The notes: generated from the letters alone by a model not told the origin. A DNA stretch of 64,000 bases from Paenibacillus sophorae (GCF_018966525.1 NZ_CP076607.1:806001-870000); one strand, 5' to 3'. Positions 1 to 13,002 are shown, numbered from the stretch's first letter. Numbers and translations are program-made.

Positions 1-182
1 TATGCAGTTTTTAAGACATCCGAACCTCTATTAGGTAATTATATTCCTGGATGCAACGGATATCTGTCCATGAGAACGCGCTACTTCCTGGTTCTAAGTT
101 TGTCCTTGTCCCGATATGAATGAGAATGTACGGAGTGAAGTTTATCCGTCACAGACAATTCATTACAAAGGAGGAATCGAGG

Positions 183-434
183 ATGGGCTGGTTGAGCGGG
201 TGGCGCCGGAAGGACGGCAATGGACTGGGGGAGGATCAAGATGAGAGTTGGAATGTGTTCACCGATGTGAGGAAGGCTCAAATGGAATGGGAAAGAGCTC
301 ATCTGATGTTTGATGAAGCTGTCGGTCAGGACCAGATTGATTATGCCATTTATATTTTGGAGGCCGCGGAGCGGAAGTATCAAATTCACCTGAAGCATGC
401 CAAAAGAATCGGCTTAAAGAGCAACCAGTTATAA
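183..434 (+). CDS. yaaL: YaaL-like DUF2508 family protein
   Basis: Small (83 aa) acidic/basic, probably cytoplasmic protein of unknown function. It matches the DUF2508/YaaL pattern of a short helical protein sitting directly upstream of bofA. An in-frame ATG exists at 120, but the ATG at 183 follows a strong AAAGGAGG ribosome site at about 168-175 and is preferred. The C-terminal half (QDQIDYAIYILEAAERKYQ and following) is predicted helical, with no membrane segment or signal peptide. In Bacillus the order recR-yaaL-bofA-rrn is conserved; recR must lie just left of the window, because no recR C-terminus is visible in the first 180 bases. Family identity comes from size, residues and synteny. 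Confidence 0.8.
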   Translation: MGWLSGWRRKDGNGLGEDQDESWNVFTDVRKAQMEWERAHLMFDEAVGQDQIDYAIYILEAAERKYQIHLKHAKRIGLKSNQL

Positions 435-464
435 GAACCGTTCGAAGATGAGGAGGCAGTGACA

Positions 465-731
465 ATGAAACCAATAGCAGCAGGCATACTTATTCTATCC
501 GCAGTGTTACTGGTAGCAGTCGTATTTAAAAAAAGATTGGGTTGGGGGTGGCTGGGCCTTTTCGGCTCCCACCTGATCTTGGCTGCAGTGGGGCTGTACA
601 TCGTCGATTTCACTCAATTGGCGGGAACGGTGTATATTCCGCTGAACCCGGCAACGATAGGAACCGTATCCGTTCTAGGTCTTCCCGGAGTGGTCATGCT
701 TGCAGGCTTAAAAATTACCTTATTTGGGTAG
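465..731 (+). CDS. bofA: Pro-sigma-K processing inhibitor BofA
   Basis: 88-aa integral membrane protein. BofA holds the SpoIVFB protease inactive in the outer forespore membrane during sporulation, so that pro-sigma-K is cleaved on time. There is a hydrophobic N-terminal segment (about residues 4-20), a second around 28-50, and the family-typical C-terminal region with NPATIG followed by LGLPGVVMLAGL. Start chosen at the ATG at 465, eight bases after AGGAGG (451-456); the GTG at 459 is too close to that site. It lies 30 bp after yaaL and probably shares its transcript. Its presence implies an endospore former. Confidence 0.92.
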   Translation: MKPIAAGILILSAVLLVAVVFKKRLGWGWLGLFGSHLILAAVGLYIVDFTQLAGTVYIPLNPATIGTVSVLGLPGVVMLAGLKITLFG

Positions 732-761
732 TTGACGCGGATTCGCGTTATGTGATACATT
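732..761 (+). promoter_or_regulatory. Upstream rRNA promoter (P1)
   Basis: TTGACG (732-737) and TACATT (756-761) are separated by 18 bp. The site begins one base after the bofA stop and matches a vegetative sigma-A promoter. Confidence 0.65.
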
Positions 762-838
762 AATATTCGGCTCTTCGGACAACATATCGAACAGTCAGTT
801 ATCGAAAAACGATTTGAAAAAGAAAAACAAAAAAACGC

Positions 839-868
839 TTGACGATAACAAACAACCTGTGATATATT
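839..868 (+). promoter_or_regulatory. Downstream rRNA promoter (P2)
   Basis: TTGACG (839-844) and TATATT (863-868) are separated by 18 bp, preceded by an A-rich stretch (810-835) that could act as an UP element. It lies 107 bp after P1 with the same -35 and the same spacer, the tandem arrangement usual for Bacillales rrn operons. 732-1070 holds no gene; it is leader with promoters and the left arm of the 16S processing stem (920-942). Confidence 0.75.
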
Positions 869-1070
869 ATAAAGGTCGCTGCGTGAGACGTAGTGATGCA
901 CTGAGAGAGACATTGATCTTTGAAAACTGAACAACGAGTGAGTGGGAATTCGCTTCTAGCGAGTTCCAAAAGAGATGGATTTCACAGCGGTTCACGCTTT
1001 GGAAAGGCCATCATGAGAATGCAAATTCTCGTCAGATGTTTCAAATTGAGCTAATCGCTCTTTCAATACC

Positions 1071-2630
<1,560 letters not shown>

Positions 2631-2734
2631 TGGAGAATCGTTTCCCGCAGCGGAAACATTCAAATCGGAAGCTTAGCTTCCGGCAACGCTCACTCGTTGC
2701 TCAGTTTTGAGAGAGCAAACCTCTTTCTTAAGCG

Positions 2735-2851
2735 TTTGGTGGCGATGGCGGAGGGGTTCCACGCGTACCCATCCCGAACACGACCGTTAAGTCCTCCAGC
2801 GCCGATGGTACTTGGACCGAAGGGTCCTGGGAGAGTAGGACGCTGCCAAGC
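2735..2851 (+). rRNA. rrf: 5S ribosomal RNA, located between 16S and 23S
   Basis: 117-nt 5S rRNA recognised by TTTGGTGGCGATGGCGGAG at the 5' end, CCCATCCCGAACACG in loop B/C, GCGCCGATGGTA and GAGAGTAGGACG near the 3' end, with closing helix GGTGGCG / CGCTGCC. It sits in the 16S-23S spacer, 107 nt after 16S and 41 nt before tRNA-Ile. No second 5S is seen after 23S, so this copy replaces the usual terminal position. Confidence 0.96.
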
Positions 2852-2892
2852 GCATCCTTATGGGGTTTCCATAAGAGTATATGCAAGATTAA

Positions 2893-2969
<77 letters not shown>

Positions 2970-2992
2970 CTTAAAATTTAATTCCCTTTTAT

Positions 2993-3068
2993 GGGGCCAT
3001 AGCTCAGCTGGGAGAGCGCCTGCCTTGCAAGCAGGAGGTCAGGAGTTCGATCCTCCTTGGCTCCACCA
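2993..3068 (+). tRNA. tRNA-Ala(TGC)
   Basis: 76 nt cloverleaf with acceptor GGGGCCA/TGGCTCC, anticodon TGC in loop CTTGCAA, and encoded CCA. It is 23 nt after tRNA-Ile in the spacer, the classic Ile-Ala pair. Confidence 0.97.
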
Positions 3069-3193
3069 ATCGTATAACATGCAAGAATCTTGATCCTTGA
3101 AAACTGGATACCGAAACGAAAATTGCGTTTTAGAACATCTTTTAGCTGAGCTTGTGTCAAGCGATTGAACAAGTGAAGTCAAAGTGCTTAGTT

Positions 3194-6118
<2,925 letters not shown>

Positions 6119-6228
6119 AAAAATAACGCAATGTTTCGTTTCGATCCAGTTTTCAGGCGATCAAGCCTGAATGAATTTGAAAGACCCGTCTTTAACGGTT
6201 CGGCAATAAGAAACGTAGAGATTTGTTT

Positions 6229-6320
6229 GGAGAGATACCCAAGTGGCTATAAGGGGACCCTCTGCTAAGGGGTTAGACTGCGTAAGCGGTGCGAGGGTTC
6301 GAATCCCTCTCTCTCCGCCA
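6229..6320 (+). tRNA. tRNA-Ser(GCT)
   Basis: 92 nt class II tRNA with a long variable arm, acceptor GGAGAGA/TCTCTCC, anticodon GCT in loop CTGCTAA, and CCA encoded. First of the tRNA array after 23S. Confidence 0.96.
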
Positions 6321-6344
6321 TTTCAAATTCATTAATATTAGTAT

Positions 6345-6421
6345 GGCGGCGTAGCTCAGCTGGCTAGAGCGTACGGTTCATACCCGTGAGGTCGGGGGTT
6401 CGATCCCCTCCGCCGCTACCA
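6345..6421 (+). tRNA. tRNA-Met(CAT), elongator type
   Basis: 77 nt, anticodon CAT in loop TTCATAC, encoded CCA. The first base pairs with position 72 and the anticodon stem lacks the three G-C pairs of the initiator, so the elongator is favoured. Confidence 0.9.
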
Positions 6422-6428
6422 TACATAC

Positions 6429-6504
6429 GGAGGCTTAGCTCAGCTGGGAGAGCATCTGCCTTACAAGCAGAGGGTCGGGGGTTCGATCCCCTCAGCCTCC
6501 ACCA
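6429..6504 (+). tRNA. tRNA-Val(TAC)
   Basis: 76 nt, acceptor GGAGGCT/AGCCTCC, anticodon TAC in loop CTTACAA, encoded CCA. Confidence 0.96.
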
Positions 6505-6536
6505 TTTGATAATTTAATATTGACATATGACATCTT

Positions 6537-6612
<76 letters not shown>

Positions 6613-6625
6613 TTGTCACAAATGC

Positions 6626-6702
6626 GGAACCGTGGTGTAGAGGCCTAACATGCCTGCCTGTCACGCAGGAGATCGCGGGTTCGAATCCCGTCGGTTCCGC
6701 CA
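6626..6702 (+). tRNA. tRNA-Asp(GTC)
   Basis: 77 nt, acceptor GGAACCG/CGGTTCC, anticodon GTC in loop CTGTCAC, G discriminator expected for Asp, encoded CCA. Confidence 0.95.
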
Positions 6703-6719
6703 TTTTTATGTCAACTTAT

Positions 6720-6792
<73 letters not shown>

Positions 6793-6799
6793 CTTTCTT

Positions 6800-6885
6800 G
6801 GAGGCTTAGCGAAGTGGCCAAACGCAGCAGACTGTAAATCTGTTCTCTTACGAGTTCGGTGGTTCGAATCCATCAGCCTCCACCA
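6800..6885 (+). tRNA. tRNA-Tyr(GTA)
   Basis: 86 nt class II tRNA with long variable arm, acceptor GGAGGCT/AGCCTCC, anticodon GTA in loop CTGTAAA, encoded CCA. Confidence 0.96.
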
Positions 6886-6891
6886 GTATTT

Positions 6892-6964
6892 GAGCCATTA
6901 GCTCAGTTGGTAGAGCACCTGACTTTTAATCAGGGTGTCGAAGGTTCGAGTCCTTCATGGCTCA
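6892..6964 (+). tRNA. tRNA-Lys(TTT)
   Basis: 73 nt, acceptor GAGCCAT/ATGGCTC, anticodon TTT in loop CTTTTAA. The discriminator A is followed by TCC, so CCA is not encoded. Last tRNA of the array, only 15 nt before the terminator. Confidence 0.95.
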
Positions 6965-6978
6965 TCCTGATTTAAACT

Positions 6979-7006
6979 AACCATCTCCTTAGGGTGATGG
7001 TTTTTT
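6979..7006 (+). terminator. Intrinsic terminator of the rrn-tRNA operon
   Basis: AACCATC (6979-6985) pairs with GATGGTT (6996-7002) and is followed by a T run. It closes the rRNA/tRNA transcript. Confidence 0.85.
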
Positions 7007-7109
7007 GCTATTTGAATTTATCGGAAGTTGCAAAAAAGCACTTTTTTTCCGGAGCCCGGCAAATATGATAGAATAGGCGAAAAGAGCAAAGTGGTGGAGT
7101 AAGTTGACA

Positions 7110-8207
7110 ATGGACACTGAAACGTTGCGGCAAAAATTAGAGCAGCTCACCGGTAACAAGACAGGAATCAAGCAGTTTGGGAGGCAGCAGTCGGCTTCCC
7201 TTTTTGGTGCTGGACAGGAAGCGCAAGAGCAGTCGGTAGTATATGAGGGGAGTCTTTGGGTTCCCCTATATGAAAGCGAAGGCAGGGTTACCGCCCTTTG
7301 GATTGAGAAGGAGGGGCTTTCCCCGTTAGAGCTGCAGCTAGCGCAGTTCGCCGCTGAGAACTATGCTGCCGCGCTGAAGGCTTCGGGCTTCAAGGAAGAA
7401 GGAGAAACGGAAGCGCGGCAGCTTAGCGCATGGTTGAACACTCAGCTTGAGCTCGAGGATGGCGCCGGCGAAATTCCCGATGAAATTGCTTTAAAGAGCC
7501 GTCTGTTTACCGACATGATTCCTTTCCTGCTGATCAGCGAAAATGCACATGGTTCCGAAATTGCTTACCGGTCGCTGCTGAAATTGATACGCAGTTATTT
7601 CGATAGTTCGGCGCTGCTTATCCCTTTGCAGGAAAAAGAATGGCTGATCCTGACCCGTAAAGAGCTGCTGACCGGAACGGAAGACAAGGAAGAGCTTGAG
7701 GAAAGCGATGACGAGGAGCTATTAGCGCAGGCCTGTATGGGGCTTCACGAATTGATCGCCTCTGAATGGGTCGGAGTATTTCATGTAAGCGTGTCCTCCT
7801 CAATCATTCCAGTCAAAGGCTTGGCGGGAGTGATCGCGCTGCTGAGGGAGACGATCAGCCTTGGGCGTATTTTTCAGGTGGGAGAATATATTCATTTGCC
7901 TTGGGGGCTTCAGCTGGAGCGGCTGGTCAACAGTATTCCCGACGGGCGGCGCCGGCAGCTGCTTGGACAGTTTGGTGACTATACGGCCGTGCTGGCCGAG
8001 AAGGAGATGCTGCTGACACTGGAAACTTTTTTTCAGATGGATTGCAATGTCAGTGAAACGGCGAAGAAATTATACATTCATCGTAACACCTTGCTCTATC
8101 GTTTGGACAAGATTAAGCAGGAGACGGGAGCGGATGTACGGAGCTTTGGAGACGCCGCGATTATGAAGCTCACTATGCTATTGTATAAAGTGACGAAAAG
8201 GAAATAA
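7110..8207 (+). CDS. PucR/CdaR-type helix-turn-helix regulator
   Basis: 365-aa predicted cytoplasmic transcription regulator. The C-terminal 60 residues carry the PucR-type HTH: a stretch on 'CNVSETAKKLYIHRNTLLYR' then LDKI, very close to CdaR/PucR family C-termini. The N-terminal 280 residues are acidic, without a clear sensory domain I can name. Start chosen at ATG 7110, 10 nt after GGTGGAG; a TTG at 7104 is too close. It is the first gene after the rRNA terminator, and the ABC ATPase gene follows 103 bp later on the same strand, so it may act on that gene, but no operator was identified. Function beyond DNA binding is unknown. Confidence 0.8.
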   Translation: MDTETLRQKLEQLTGNKTGIKQFGRQQSASLFGAGQEAQEQSVVYEGSLWVPLYESEGRVTALWIEKEGLSPLELQLAQFAAENYAAALKASGFKEEGETEARQLSAWLNTQLELEDGAGEIPDEIALKSRLFTDMIPFLLISENAHGSEIAYRSLLKLIRSYFDSSALLIPLQEKEWLILTRKELLTGTEDKEELEESDDEELLAQACMGLHELIASEWVGVFHVSVSSSIIPVKGLAGVIALLRETISLGRIFQVGEYIHLPWGLQLERLVNSIPDGRRRQLLGQFGDYTAVLAEKEMLLTLETFFQMDCNVSETAKKLYIHRNTLLYRLDKIKQETGADVRSFGDAAIMKLTMLLYKVTKRK

Positions 8208-8211
8208 GTTT

Positions 8212-8228
8212 TTTGTGAACGTTACAAA
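8212..8228 (+). promoter_or_regulatory. Interrupted palindrome upstream of the ABC ATPase gene
   Basis: TTTGT-N7-ACAAA with an AACGTT core lies 5 bp after the PucR-type gene and 83 bp before the ATPase start. It could be an operator, but it does not fit the cre consensus exactly. Weak call. Confidence 0.3.
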
Positions 8229-8310
8229 TAGCCAGCTTGGGTGGTCTGGGGTAAGATAGTGACAGGAATTATTTCCGAACTCTATTACTTAATCCGAGGG
8301 GGAAATTCAA

Positions 8311-9432
8311 ATGGCAGGCGTACGTTTAGAGCATGTATTCAAAAAATATCCGGGTTCCGATAAAGCAACGGTAATCGATGTCAATCTTGACATTAAAGAT
8401 AAGGAGTTCCTCGTACTGGTTGGACCTTCCGGCTGCGGTAAATCCACCACTTTGCGGATGATCGCAGGATTGGAAGAAATCTCCGAAGGTAAGCTGTTCA
8501 TCGGCGAACGCGTCGTCAACGACGTAGCTCCTAAGGACCGCGACATCGCGATGGTATTCCAATCCTACGCCCTGTATCCTCATATGAGTGTATACCAGAA
8601 CATGGCGTTCGGTCTGAAGCTGCGCAAGGTGAAAAAAGACGAAATCGACAGAAAAGTGCGCGAAGCTGCCAAAATCCTCGATATCGAGCATCTGCTGGAA
8701 CGTAAACCGAAGGCGCTTTCCGGCGGCCAACGTCAGCGTGTCGCTCTGGGCCGCGCGATCGTCCGTGATCCTCAAGTGTTCCTGATGGACGAACCGCTTT
8801 CCAACCTTGATGCTAAGCTGCGCGGACAGATGCGCGCCGAAATCACGAAGCTGGTTAAACGTCTTGAAACCACTTGCATCTACGTAACGCATGACCAAAC
8901 TGAGGCTATGACGATGGGCGACCGTATTGTCGTTATGCAAGACGGCATCATCCAGCAAGCCGCTTCGCCTGAAGAATTGTACAACAATCCAAAGAACCTG
9001 TTCGTGGCCGGATTTATCGGCTCCCCGACAATGAATTTTATTTCAGGTACTTTGTCCGAAGTTAGCGGATCTGTCCGTTTCATCGCTGATAATTTGGACG
9101 TTGAAGTTCCGGGTGGCAAAGCTCAGCTGCTCCGCAGCAAAGGTTATATTGGCAAGGAAGTCGTCATGGGCGTTCGCCCGGAAGACATTCATGAAGAGCC
9201 GGTATTCCTTGAAGCATCGCCGAATACAATCTTTACCGCATTGGTAGACGTAACCGAGAACCTTGGTCATGAAATGCTGCTGTACCTGAGCGGTGTAGGC
9301 AAAGATTCCGTTATCGCCCGCGTGGACGGACGTTCGACAACCCGTGAAGGCAGCAAGGCGAAACTGGCTATCGACATGAACAAAGTGCATCTATTTGACA
9401 AACAATCCGAACTGAACATTCTGCTGGGATAA
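8311..9432 (+). CDS. Sugar ABC transporter ATPase, MsmX/UgpC family
   Basis: 373-aa ATPase that powers carbohydrate ABC importers at the inner face of the membrane. Visible motifs: Walker A GPSGCGKST (38-46), signature LSGGQRQ (136-142), Walker B VFLMDEP (156-162), the switch His in VTHDQTEAMT, and a C-terminal TOBE/OB region from about residue 235 typical of the MalK/MsmX/UgpC group. No permease or binding-protein gene is adjacent, which in Bacillales fits a shared multitask ATPase serving many sugar importers (MsmX-like); this is inference. Ribosome site GAGGGGGA at about 8297-8304. A strong terminator follows at 9457. Confidence 0.93.
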   Translation: MAGVRLEHVFKKYPGSDKATVIDVNLDIKDKEFLVLVGPSGCGKSTTLRMIAGLEEISEGKLFIGERVVNDVAPKDRDIAMVFQSYALYPHMSVYQNMAFGLKLRKVKKDEIDRKVREAAKILDIEHLLERKPKALSGGQRQRVALGRAIVRDPQVFLMDEPLSNLDAKLRGQMRAEITKLVKRLETTCIYVTHDQTEAMTMGDRIVVMQDGIIQQAASPEELYNNPKNLFVAGFIGSPTMNFISGTLSEVSGSVRFIADNLDVEVPGGKAQLLRSKGYIGKEVVMGVRPEDIHEEPVFLEASPNTIFTALVDVTENLGHEMLLYLSGVGKDSVIARVDGRSTTREGSKAKLAIDMNKVHLFDKQSELNILLG

Positions 9433-9456
9433 GAGCCAGCTTTGGTCCTTTGAGAG

Positions 9457-9480
9457 GCCGCCCTTTCGGGCGGCTTTTTT
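9457..9480 (+). terminator. Intrinsic terminator after the ABC ATPase gene
   Basis: GCCGCCC-TTTC-GGGCGGC hairpin followed by six T. 9481-9767 holds no gene; a possible hprK promoter lies at 9634-9662. Confidence 0.9.
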
Positions 9481-9633
9481 CATTAGATACAGGTTCGGCA
9501 AGCGCAGCTCTTATGAAAAAGTAAATTCCGACAAACTCTGGAAAACTCACGGGCCCGGATTATGCAGAGTCTTCACGGTCTCGATATTGGCAAAAAGACT
9601 GTGCCTCTAGAGCCGCCTTCCCCGGCATTATGA

Positions 9634-9662
9634 TTGCAATCGACTCTGTTATCCTTTAAGAT
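9634..9662 (+). promoter_or_regulatory. Possible hprK promoter
   Basis: TTGCAA (9634-9639) and TAAGAT (9657-9662) with a 17-bp spacer, about 100 bp before hprK. The rest of 9481-9767 shows no recognisable element. Confidence 0.45.
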
Positions 9663-9767
9663 AGCAGGAGAATTACCTGCCGGAAGGAAGATTATATAGA
9701 CGCTGCCGGTCAAGGGAAGCAGGACAAGCGGGAAATGTACCGCAGGAGATGAAAGGAAGAAACAGAT

Positions 9768-10706
9768 ATGGCCAAGAAGGTAAAAGTATCGGAATTGGTA
9801 CAGCATTTCCAACTGGAAGTCATTTCCGGACAAGAAGGCCTGAAAAGGCTGATTACGGTCGATGACCTGAACCGCCCCGGCCTCGAGATGGCCGGATATT
9901 TCGAATATTATCCTGAAGACCGGGTACAACTGCTGGGTAAAACAGAGTTGGCCTTCTTCTCAATGCTCCCTGCCGAGGAACGCATCAGCCGGATTCGCAG
10001 GATTTGCGACGAACAGACTCCCTGCATTGTGATCACACGCAGTCTGGATATTCCTCAAGAGCTGATTGATGTTAGTAATGAAAAAGGACTTCCCGTGCTG
10101 CGCAGCTCGATGGCGACGACGATTTTTTCCAGCCGTTTGACTAGCTTTTTGGAAGGCAGACTGGCTCCGACAGCAACCATTCACGGGGTTCTGTGCGACG
10201 TATATGGCGTCGGCATGCTGATTACCGGCAGCAGCGGCATTGGCAAGAGCGAGACGGCCCTGGAACTGGTTAAGCGTGGACATCGGTTAATTGCCGACGA
10301 TGCCGTGGAAATCCGGCAGACCTCGGACAACCAACTGCACGGGACCGCACCGGAACTGATTCGGCACCTGCTGGAAATTCGCGGGGTCGGCATTATTAAT
10401 GTTATGACGCTGTTCGGCGCCGGAGCAATTCGCAACCACAAGCGGATTACGCTTGTTGTCCGGCTGGAAGCATGGCAGCAGGACAAGCAATATGACCGGC
10501 TTGGACTGGACGAGGAGACGACGCGCATTATCGACACCGATGTTCCGCTGGTGACCATTCCGGTTCGCCCGGGACGGAACCTTGCCGTTATCATCGAAGT
10601 AGCGGCGATGAATTACCGGTTGAAGCAGATGGGCTTCAATGCCGCGCTGCAATTCACCCACAAGCTTACGGCTACCATATCCGAAGACATGGATGATCTG
10701 GACTAG
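9768..10706 (+). CDS. hprK: HPr kinase/phosphorylase
   Basis: 312-aa bifunctional enzyme that phosphorylates Ser46 of HPr and Crh with ATP or pyrophosphate when fructose-1,6-bisphosphate is high, and removes the phosphate otherwise; this is the sensor for carbon catabolite repression in low-GC Gram-positives. The N-terminal domain covers about 1-130. The C-terminal kinase domain has Walker A GSSGIGKS (154-161) and the HprK signature EIRGVGII (203-210). Length equals that of the family. It starts a co-directional cluster hprK-lgt-ppaX-acetyltransferase with 12-bp, 6-bp and overlapping junctions, as in B. subtilis. An HPr-like substrate gene lies in the same window at 38102. Confidence 0.97.
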   Translation: MAKKVKVSELVQHFQLEVISGQEGLKRLITVDDLNRPGLEMAGYFEYYPEDRVQLLGKTELAFFSMLPAEERISRIRRICDEQTPCIVITRSLDIPQELIDVSNEKGLPVLRSSMATTIFSSRLTSFLEGRLAPTATIHGVLCDVYGVGMLITGSSGIGKSETALELVKRGHRLIADDAVEIRQTSDNQLHGTAPELIRHLLEIRGVGIINVMTLFGAGAIRNHKRITLVVRLEAWQQDKQYDRLGLDEETTRIIDTDVPLVTIPVRPGRNLAVIIEVAAMNYRLKQMGFNAALQFTHKLTATISEDMDDLD

Positions 10707-10718
10707 GAGGATGAGAGT

Positions 10719-11753
10719 ATGTTTCCGTTGGCTTTAGATCCGATTGCCTTTTCAATCGGTGCTTTAAGAGTGCACTGGTATGGCCTGATTCTTGGATTCG
10801 GCGCTTTGGTGGGCCTGTATCTTGTGATCCGCGAAGGCAAACGATTTGGCATACCGCAGGAATTCTTTATGGATATGCTGCTGCTCGGTGTCCCTTCAGC
10901 GATTATCGGCGCGCGTATTTATTTTGTAGCTTTTAAGTGGGATGAATACAGAAATAATCTCCTGGATGTCTTCAAAATATGGAACGGCGGCATCGCTATC
11001 TATGGTGCGCTTATCAGTGCCATTATTTGCGGCATCATTTATTTCCGCTATAAAGGCTATCCTTTTTGGCGTATCGCCGATATCTGCGCTCCTTCACTGT
11101 TGGCAGGGCAAATGATCGGACGCTGGGGCAACTTTGTGAACCAGGAGGCCTATGGCGGCCCTGTTCATGAGACCTTTCTGCGGAACAATCTGCATCTGCC
11201 GGATTTTATTGTGAATCAGATGTACATAGAAGCGAATCAAGCCTATCATCACCCGACATTTTTATATGAGTCTATCTGGAGCTTGGTGGGCATTGTACTG
11301 CTTATGGTGCTTCGCAGACAGCGGTTTATGCGCGCCGGAGAATTATTTCTGTCGTATTTCATTTGGTATTCCATTGGACGTTTCTTTATTGAAGGGCTGC
11401 GTACGGATAGTTTAGCGTTCAAAGGGGGCAGCGGCCTTGCCTCGTTCATCAACGGTTTATGGAGCCCGATGAAGGGACTCGGCTTCGAGCAGGGTTACCT
11501 CGACCCGAATTATGGGAATATTCGCATATCCCAGCTGCTGTCGCTTCTAATTATCGTTGCTGCGGTGCTGCTCATTATTATCCGGCGGACGACAGGAGCG
11601 GCCAAAGACCAGTATTCGGACCCGATCGAGTCCTCCAAGACGCATGCCGTCGATCCTGTAGTAACGGAACAACCGGGTACCCCGGAGCAGAACGCCCCCG
11701 TTCCCCCATCTGATCTAAACCATCCGCCGTTGGAGGAAAATAAAAAGGAGTAG
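10719..11753 (+). CDS. lgt: Prolipoprotein diacylglyceryl transferase
   Basis: 344-aa polytopic membrane enzyme that transfers diacylglycerol from phosphatidylglycerol to the lipobox cysteine of prolipoproteins. About seven hydrophobic segments occupy residues 10-290, with the family signature GRWGNFVNQEAYG at 134-146 and a conserved FLYES block. The C-terminal 55 residues are hydrophilic, Pro/Glu-rich and longer than usual, so probably a non-essential tail. The motif that reads GGxxxHG in many Lgt proteins is GGIAIYG here. Ribosome site TAGGAGG precedes ATG 10719; it lies 12 bp after hprK. Confidence 0.96.
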   Translation: MFPLALDPIAFSIGALRVHWYGLILGFGALVGLYLVIREGKRFGIPQEFFMDMLLLGVPSAIIGARIYFVAFKWDEYRNNLLDVFKIWNGGIAIYGALISAIICGIIYFRYKGYPFWRIADICAPSLLAGQMIGRWGNFVNQEAYGGPVHETFLRNNLHLPDFIVNQMYIEANQAYHHPTFLYESIWSLVGIVLLMVLRRQRFMRAGELFLSYFIWYSIGRFFIEGLRTDSLAFKGGSGLASFINGLWSPMKGLGFEQGYLDPNYGNIRISQLLSLLIIVAAVLLIIIRRTTGAAKDQYSDPIESSKTHAVDPVVTEQPGTPEQNAPVPPSDLNHPPLEENKKE

Positions 11754-11759
11754 TCACTT

Positions 11760-12413
11760 ATGATTGAATGTGTTTTATTTGATTTGGACGGCACGATCGT
11801 CAATACGAATGAACTGATTATTAGCTCGTTTATGTACGCGCTGCAGCATCATGCGCAGCCTGCGATTACCAGGGAGCAGATGATCCCCCATATGGGAACC
11901 AGTCTCTCGGACCAGCTCAAGGCGTTTACCAATCTCGAAGATATCTCGGCTCTGGAGGCTTCCTACCGCCACTACCAAGTCGAGCATCATGACGAGCTGA
12001 TTCGGTCTTTTCCGAACGTGAATGAAGCGCTGGAAGAGCTGCGCAGCCGCGGGATCAAGCTTGGGGTCGTAACGACCAAGATCCGGCCCACAACGATTCG
12101 GGCGCTGGAGATGTTCGATTTGCAGCAGTACATGGATACGGTTGTAACACTTAACGATGTCACTAAGCTCAAGCCCGACCCGGAGCCTGTGCTGACAGCG
12201 GTGCGCAATCTGGGCGCAGACCCGGAGAAGACGCTGATGGTTGGCGACAGCGGGGTTGATATCCAATCGGCCAAAGCTGCCGGTGTGCTGGCTGCCGGTG
12301 TAGCATGGTCCTTGAAGGGTGAAGCTACGCTTCGAAAATATGGGCCAGATTATATTATTCAGGATATGACTGACCTGTATGAAATTGTAGGCGGGGGAAC
12401 AGCGAGACCGTGA
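11760..12413 (+). CDS. ppaX: Pyrophosphatase PpaX
   Basis: 217-aa HAD-superfamily phosphatase. In B. subtilis PpaX hydrolyses the pyrophosphate made when HprK dephosphorylates P-Ser-HPr. Motif I FDLDGTIVNTNE (7-18), motif II near VVTTKIRP, and motif III/IV MVGDSGVDIQSAKAAG are all visible, with the helical cap between motif I and II typical of the phosphoglycolate-phosphatase-like group. It follows lgt by 6 bp and overlaps the next gene by GTGA. The synteny with hprK and lgt supports PpaX over a generic phosphoglycolate phosphatase. Confidence 0.92.
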   Translation: MIECVLFDLDGTIVNTNELIISSFMYALQHHAQPAITREQMIPHMGTSLSDQLKAFTNLEDISALEASYRHYQVEHHDELIRSFPNVNEALEELRSRGIKLGVVTTKIRPTTIRALEMFDLQQYMDTVVTLNDVTKLKPDPEPVLTAVRNLGADPEKTLMVGDSGVDIQSAKAAGVLAAGVAWSLKGEATLRKYGPDYIIQDMTDLYEIVGGGTARP

Positions 12414-12922
12414 GCAGAAAGGTGACCAGCTATCCGGTGGAAGGGCATAATTCGCTATGGTACATTTACCGGACGGTCAGCCCGTGGAAGGGTGTCAGAA
12501 ATTTTATTTTTATTCAGATTGCCCGCTATTGTCCGATTCTTCCGCTTAAGAACTGGATCTACCGCCGTGTGCTCGGAATGAAGGTGGGCAAGCATACAGC
12601 CTTCGGGCTGATGGCTATGGTGGATGTTTTTTTTCCGGAACTGATTACCGTGGGTGAAAATTCTGTTATTGGCTACAATACGACCATTCTGGCGCATGAA
12701 TATCTAATCAAAGAGTATCGTCTGGGCGAAGTCGTTATCGGCGAGAATGTGATGATTGGGGCCAATACGACGATTCTTCCTGGGGTAACGATCGGAGACG
12801 GGGCGGTTGTGGCCGCAGGCTCGGTCGTGCACAAGGATGTGGCGGCGGGAATGTTTGTGGGCGGAAATCCGCTTCGGGAGTTAAAGGGAAGCCGCTGTTC
12901 GGAGACGGCGGAGGAGCAGTAA
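12410..12922 (+). CDS. Hexapeptide-repeat acetyltransferase (YvoF-like)
   Basis: 170-aa acyl-CoA-dependent O-acetyltransferase-type protein with a left-handed beta-helix. Imperfect hexapeptide repeats (VIGENV-MIGANT-TILPGV-TIGDGA-VVAAGS) run from about residue 108 to 140, ending with a typical GNPLRELKG tail. The start is a GTG overlapping the ppaX stop by 4 bp (GTGA), so translation is probably coupled. Position after ppaX equals B. subtilis yvoF. The acceptor is unknown; a cell-surface or sugar substrate is only inferred from the family. Confidence 0.85.
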   Translation: MSRKVTSYPVEGHNSLWYIYRTVSPWKGVRNFIFIQIARYCPILPLKNWIYRRVLGMKVGKHTAFGLMAMVDVFFPELITVGENSVIGYNTTILAHEYLIKEYRLGEVVIGENVMIGANTTILPGVTIGDGAVVAAGSVVHKDVAAGMFVGGNPLRELKGSRCSETAEEQ

Positions 12923-13002
12923 CAAGAACCGCGCTAGCTGGGAGAAAGATGAATCGAAGGAAGATTGTCTTTGTATTGGCGGAGGAGTTACAGGAGGAGA
13001 AC

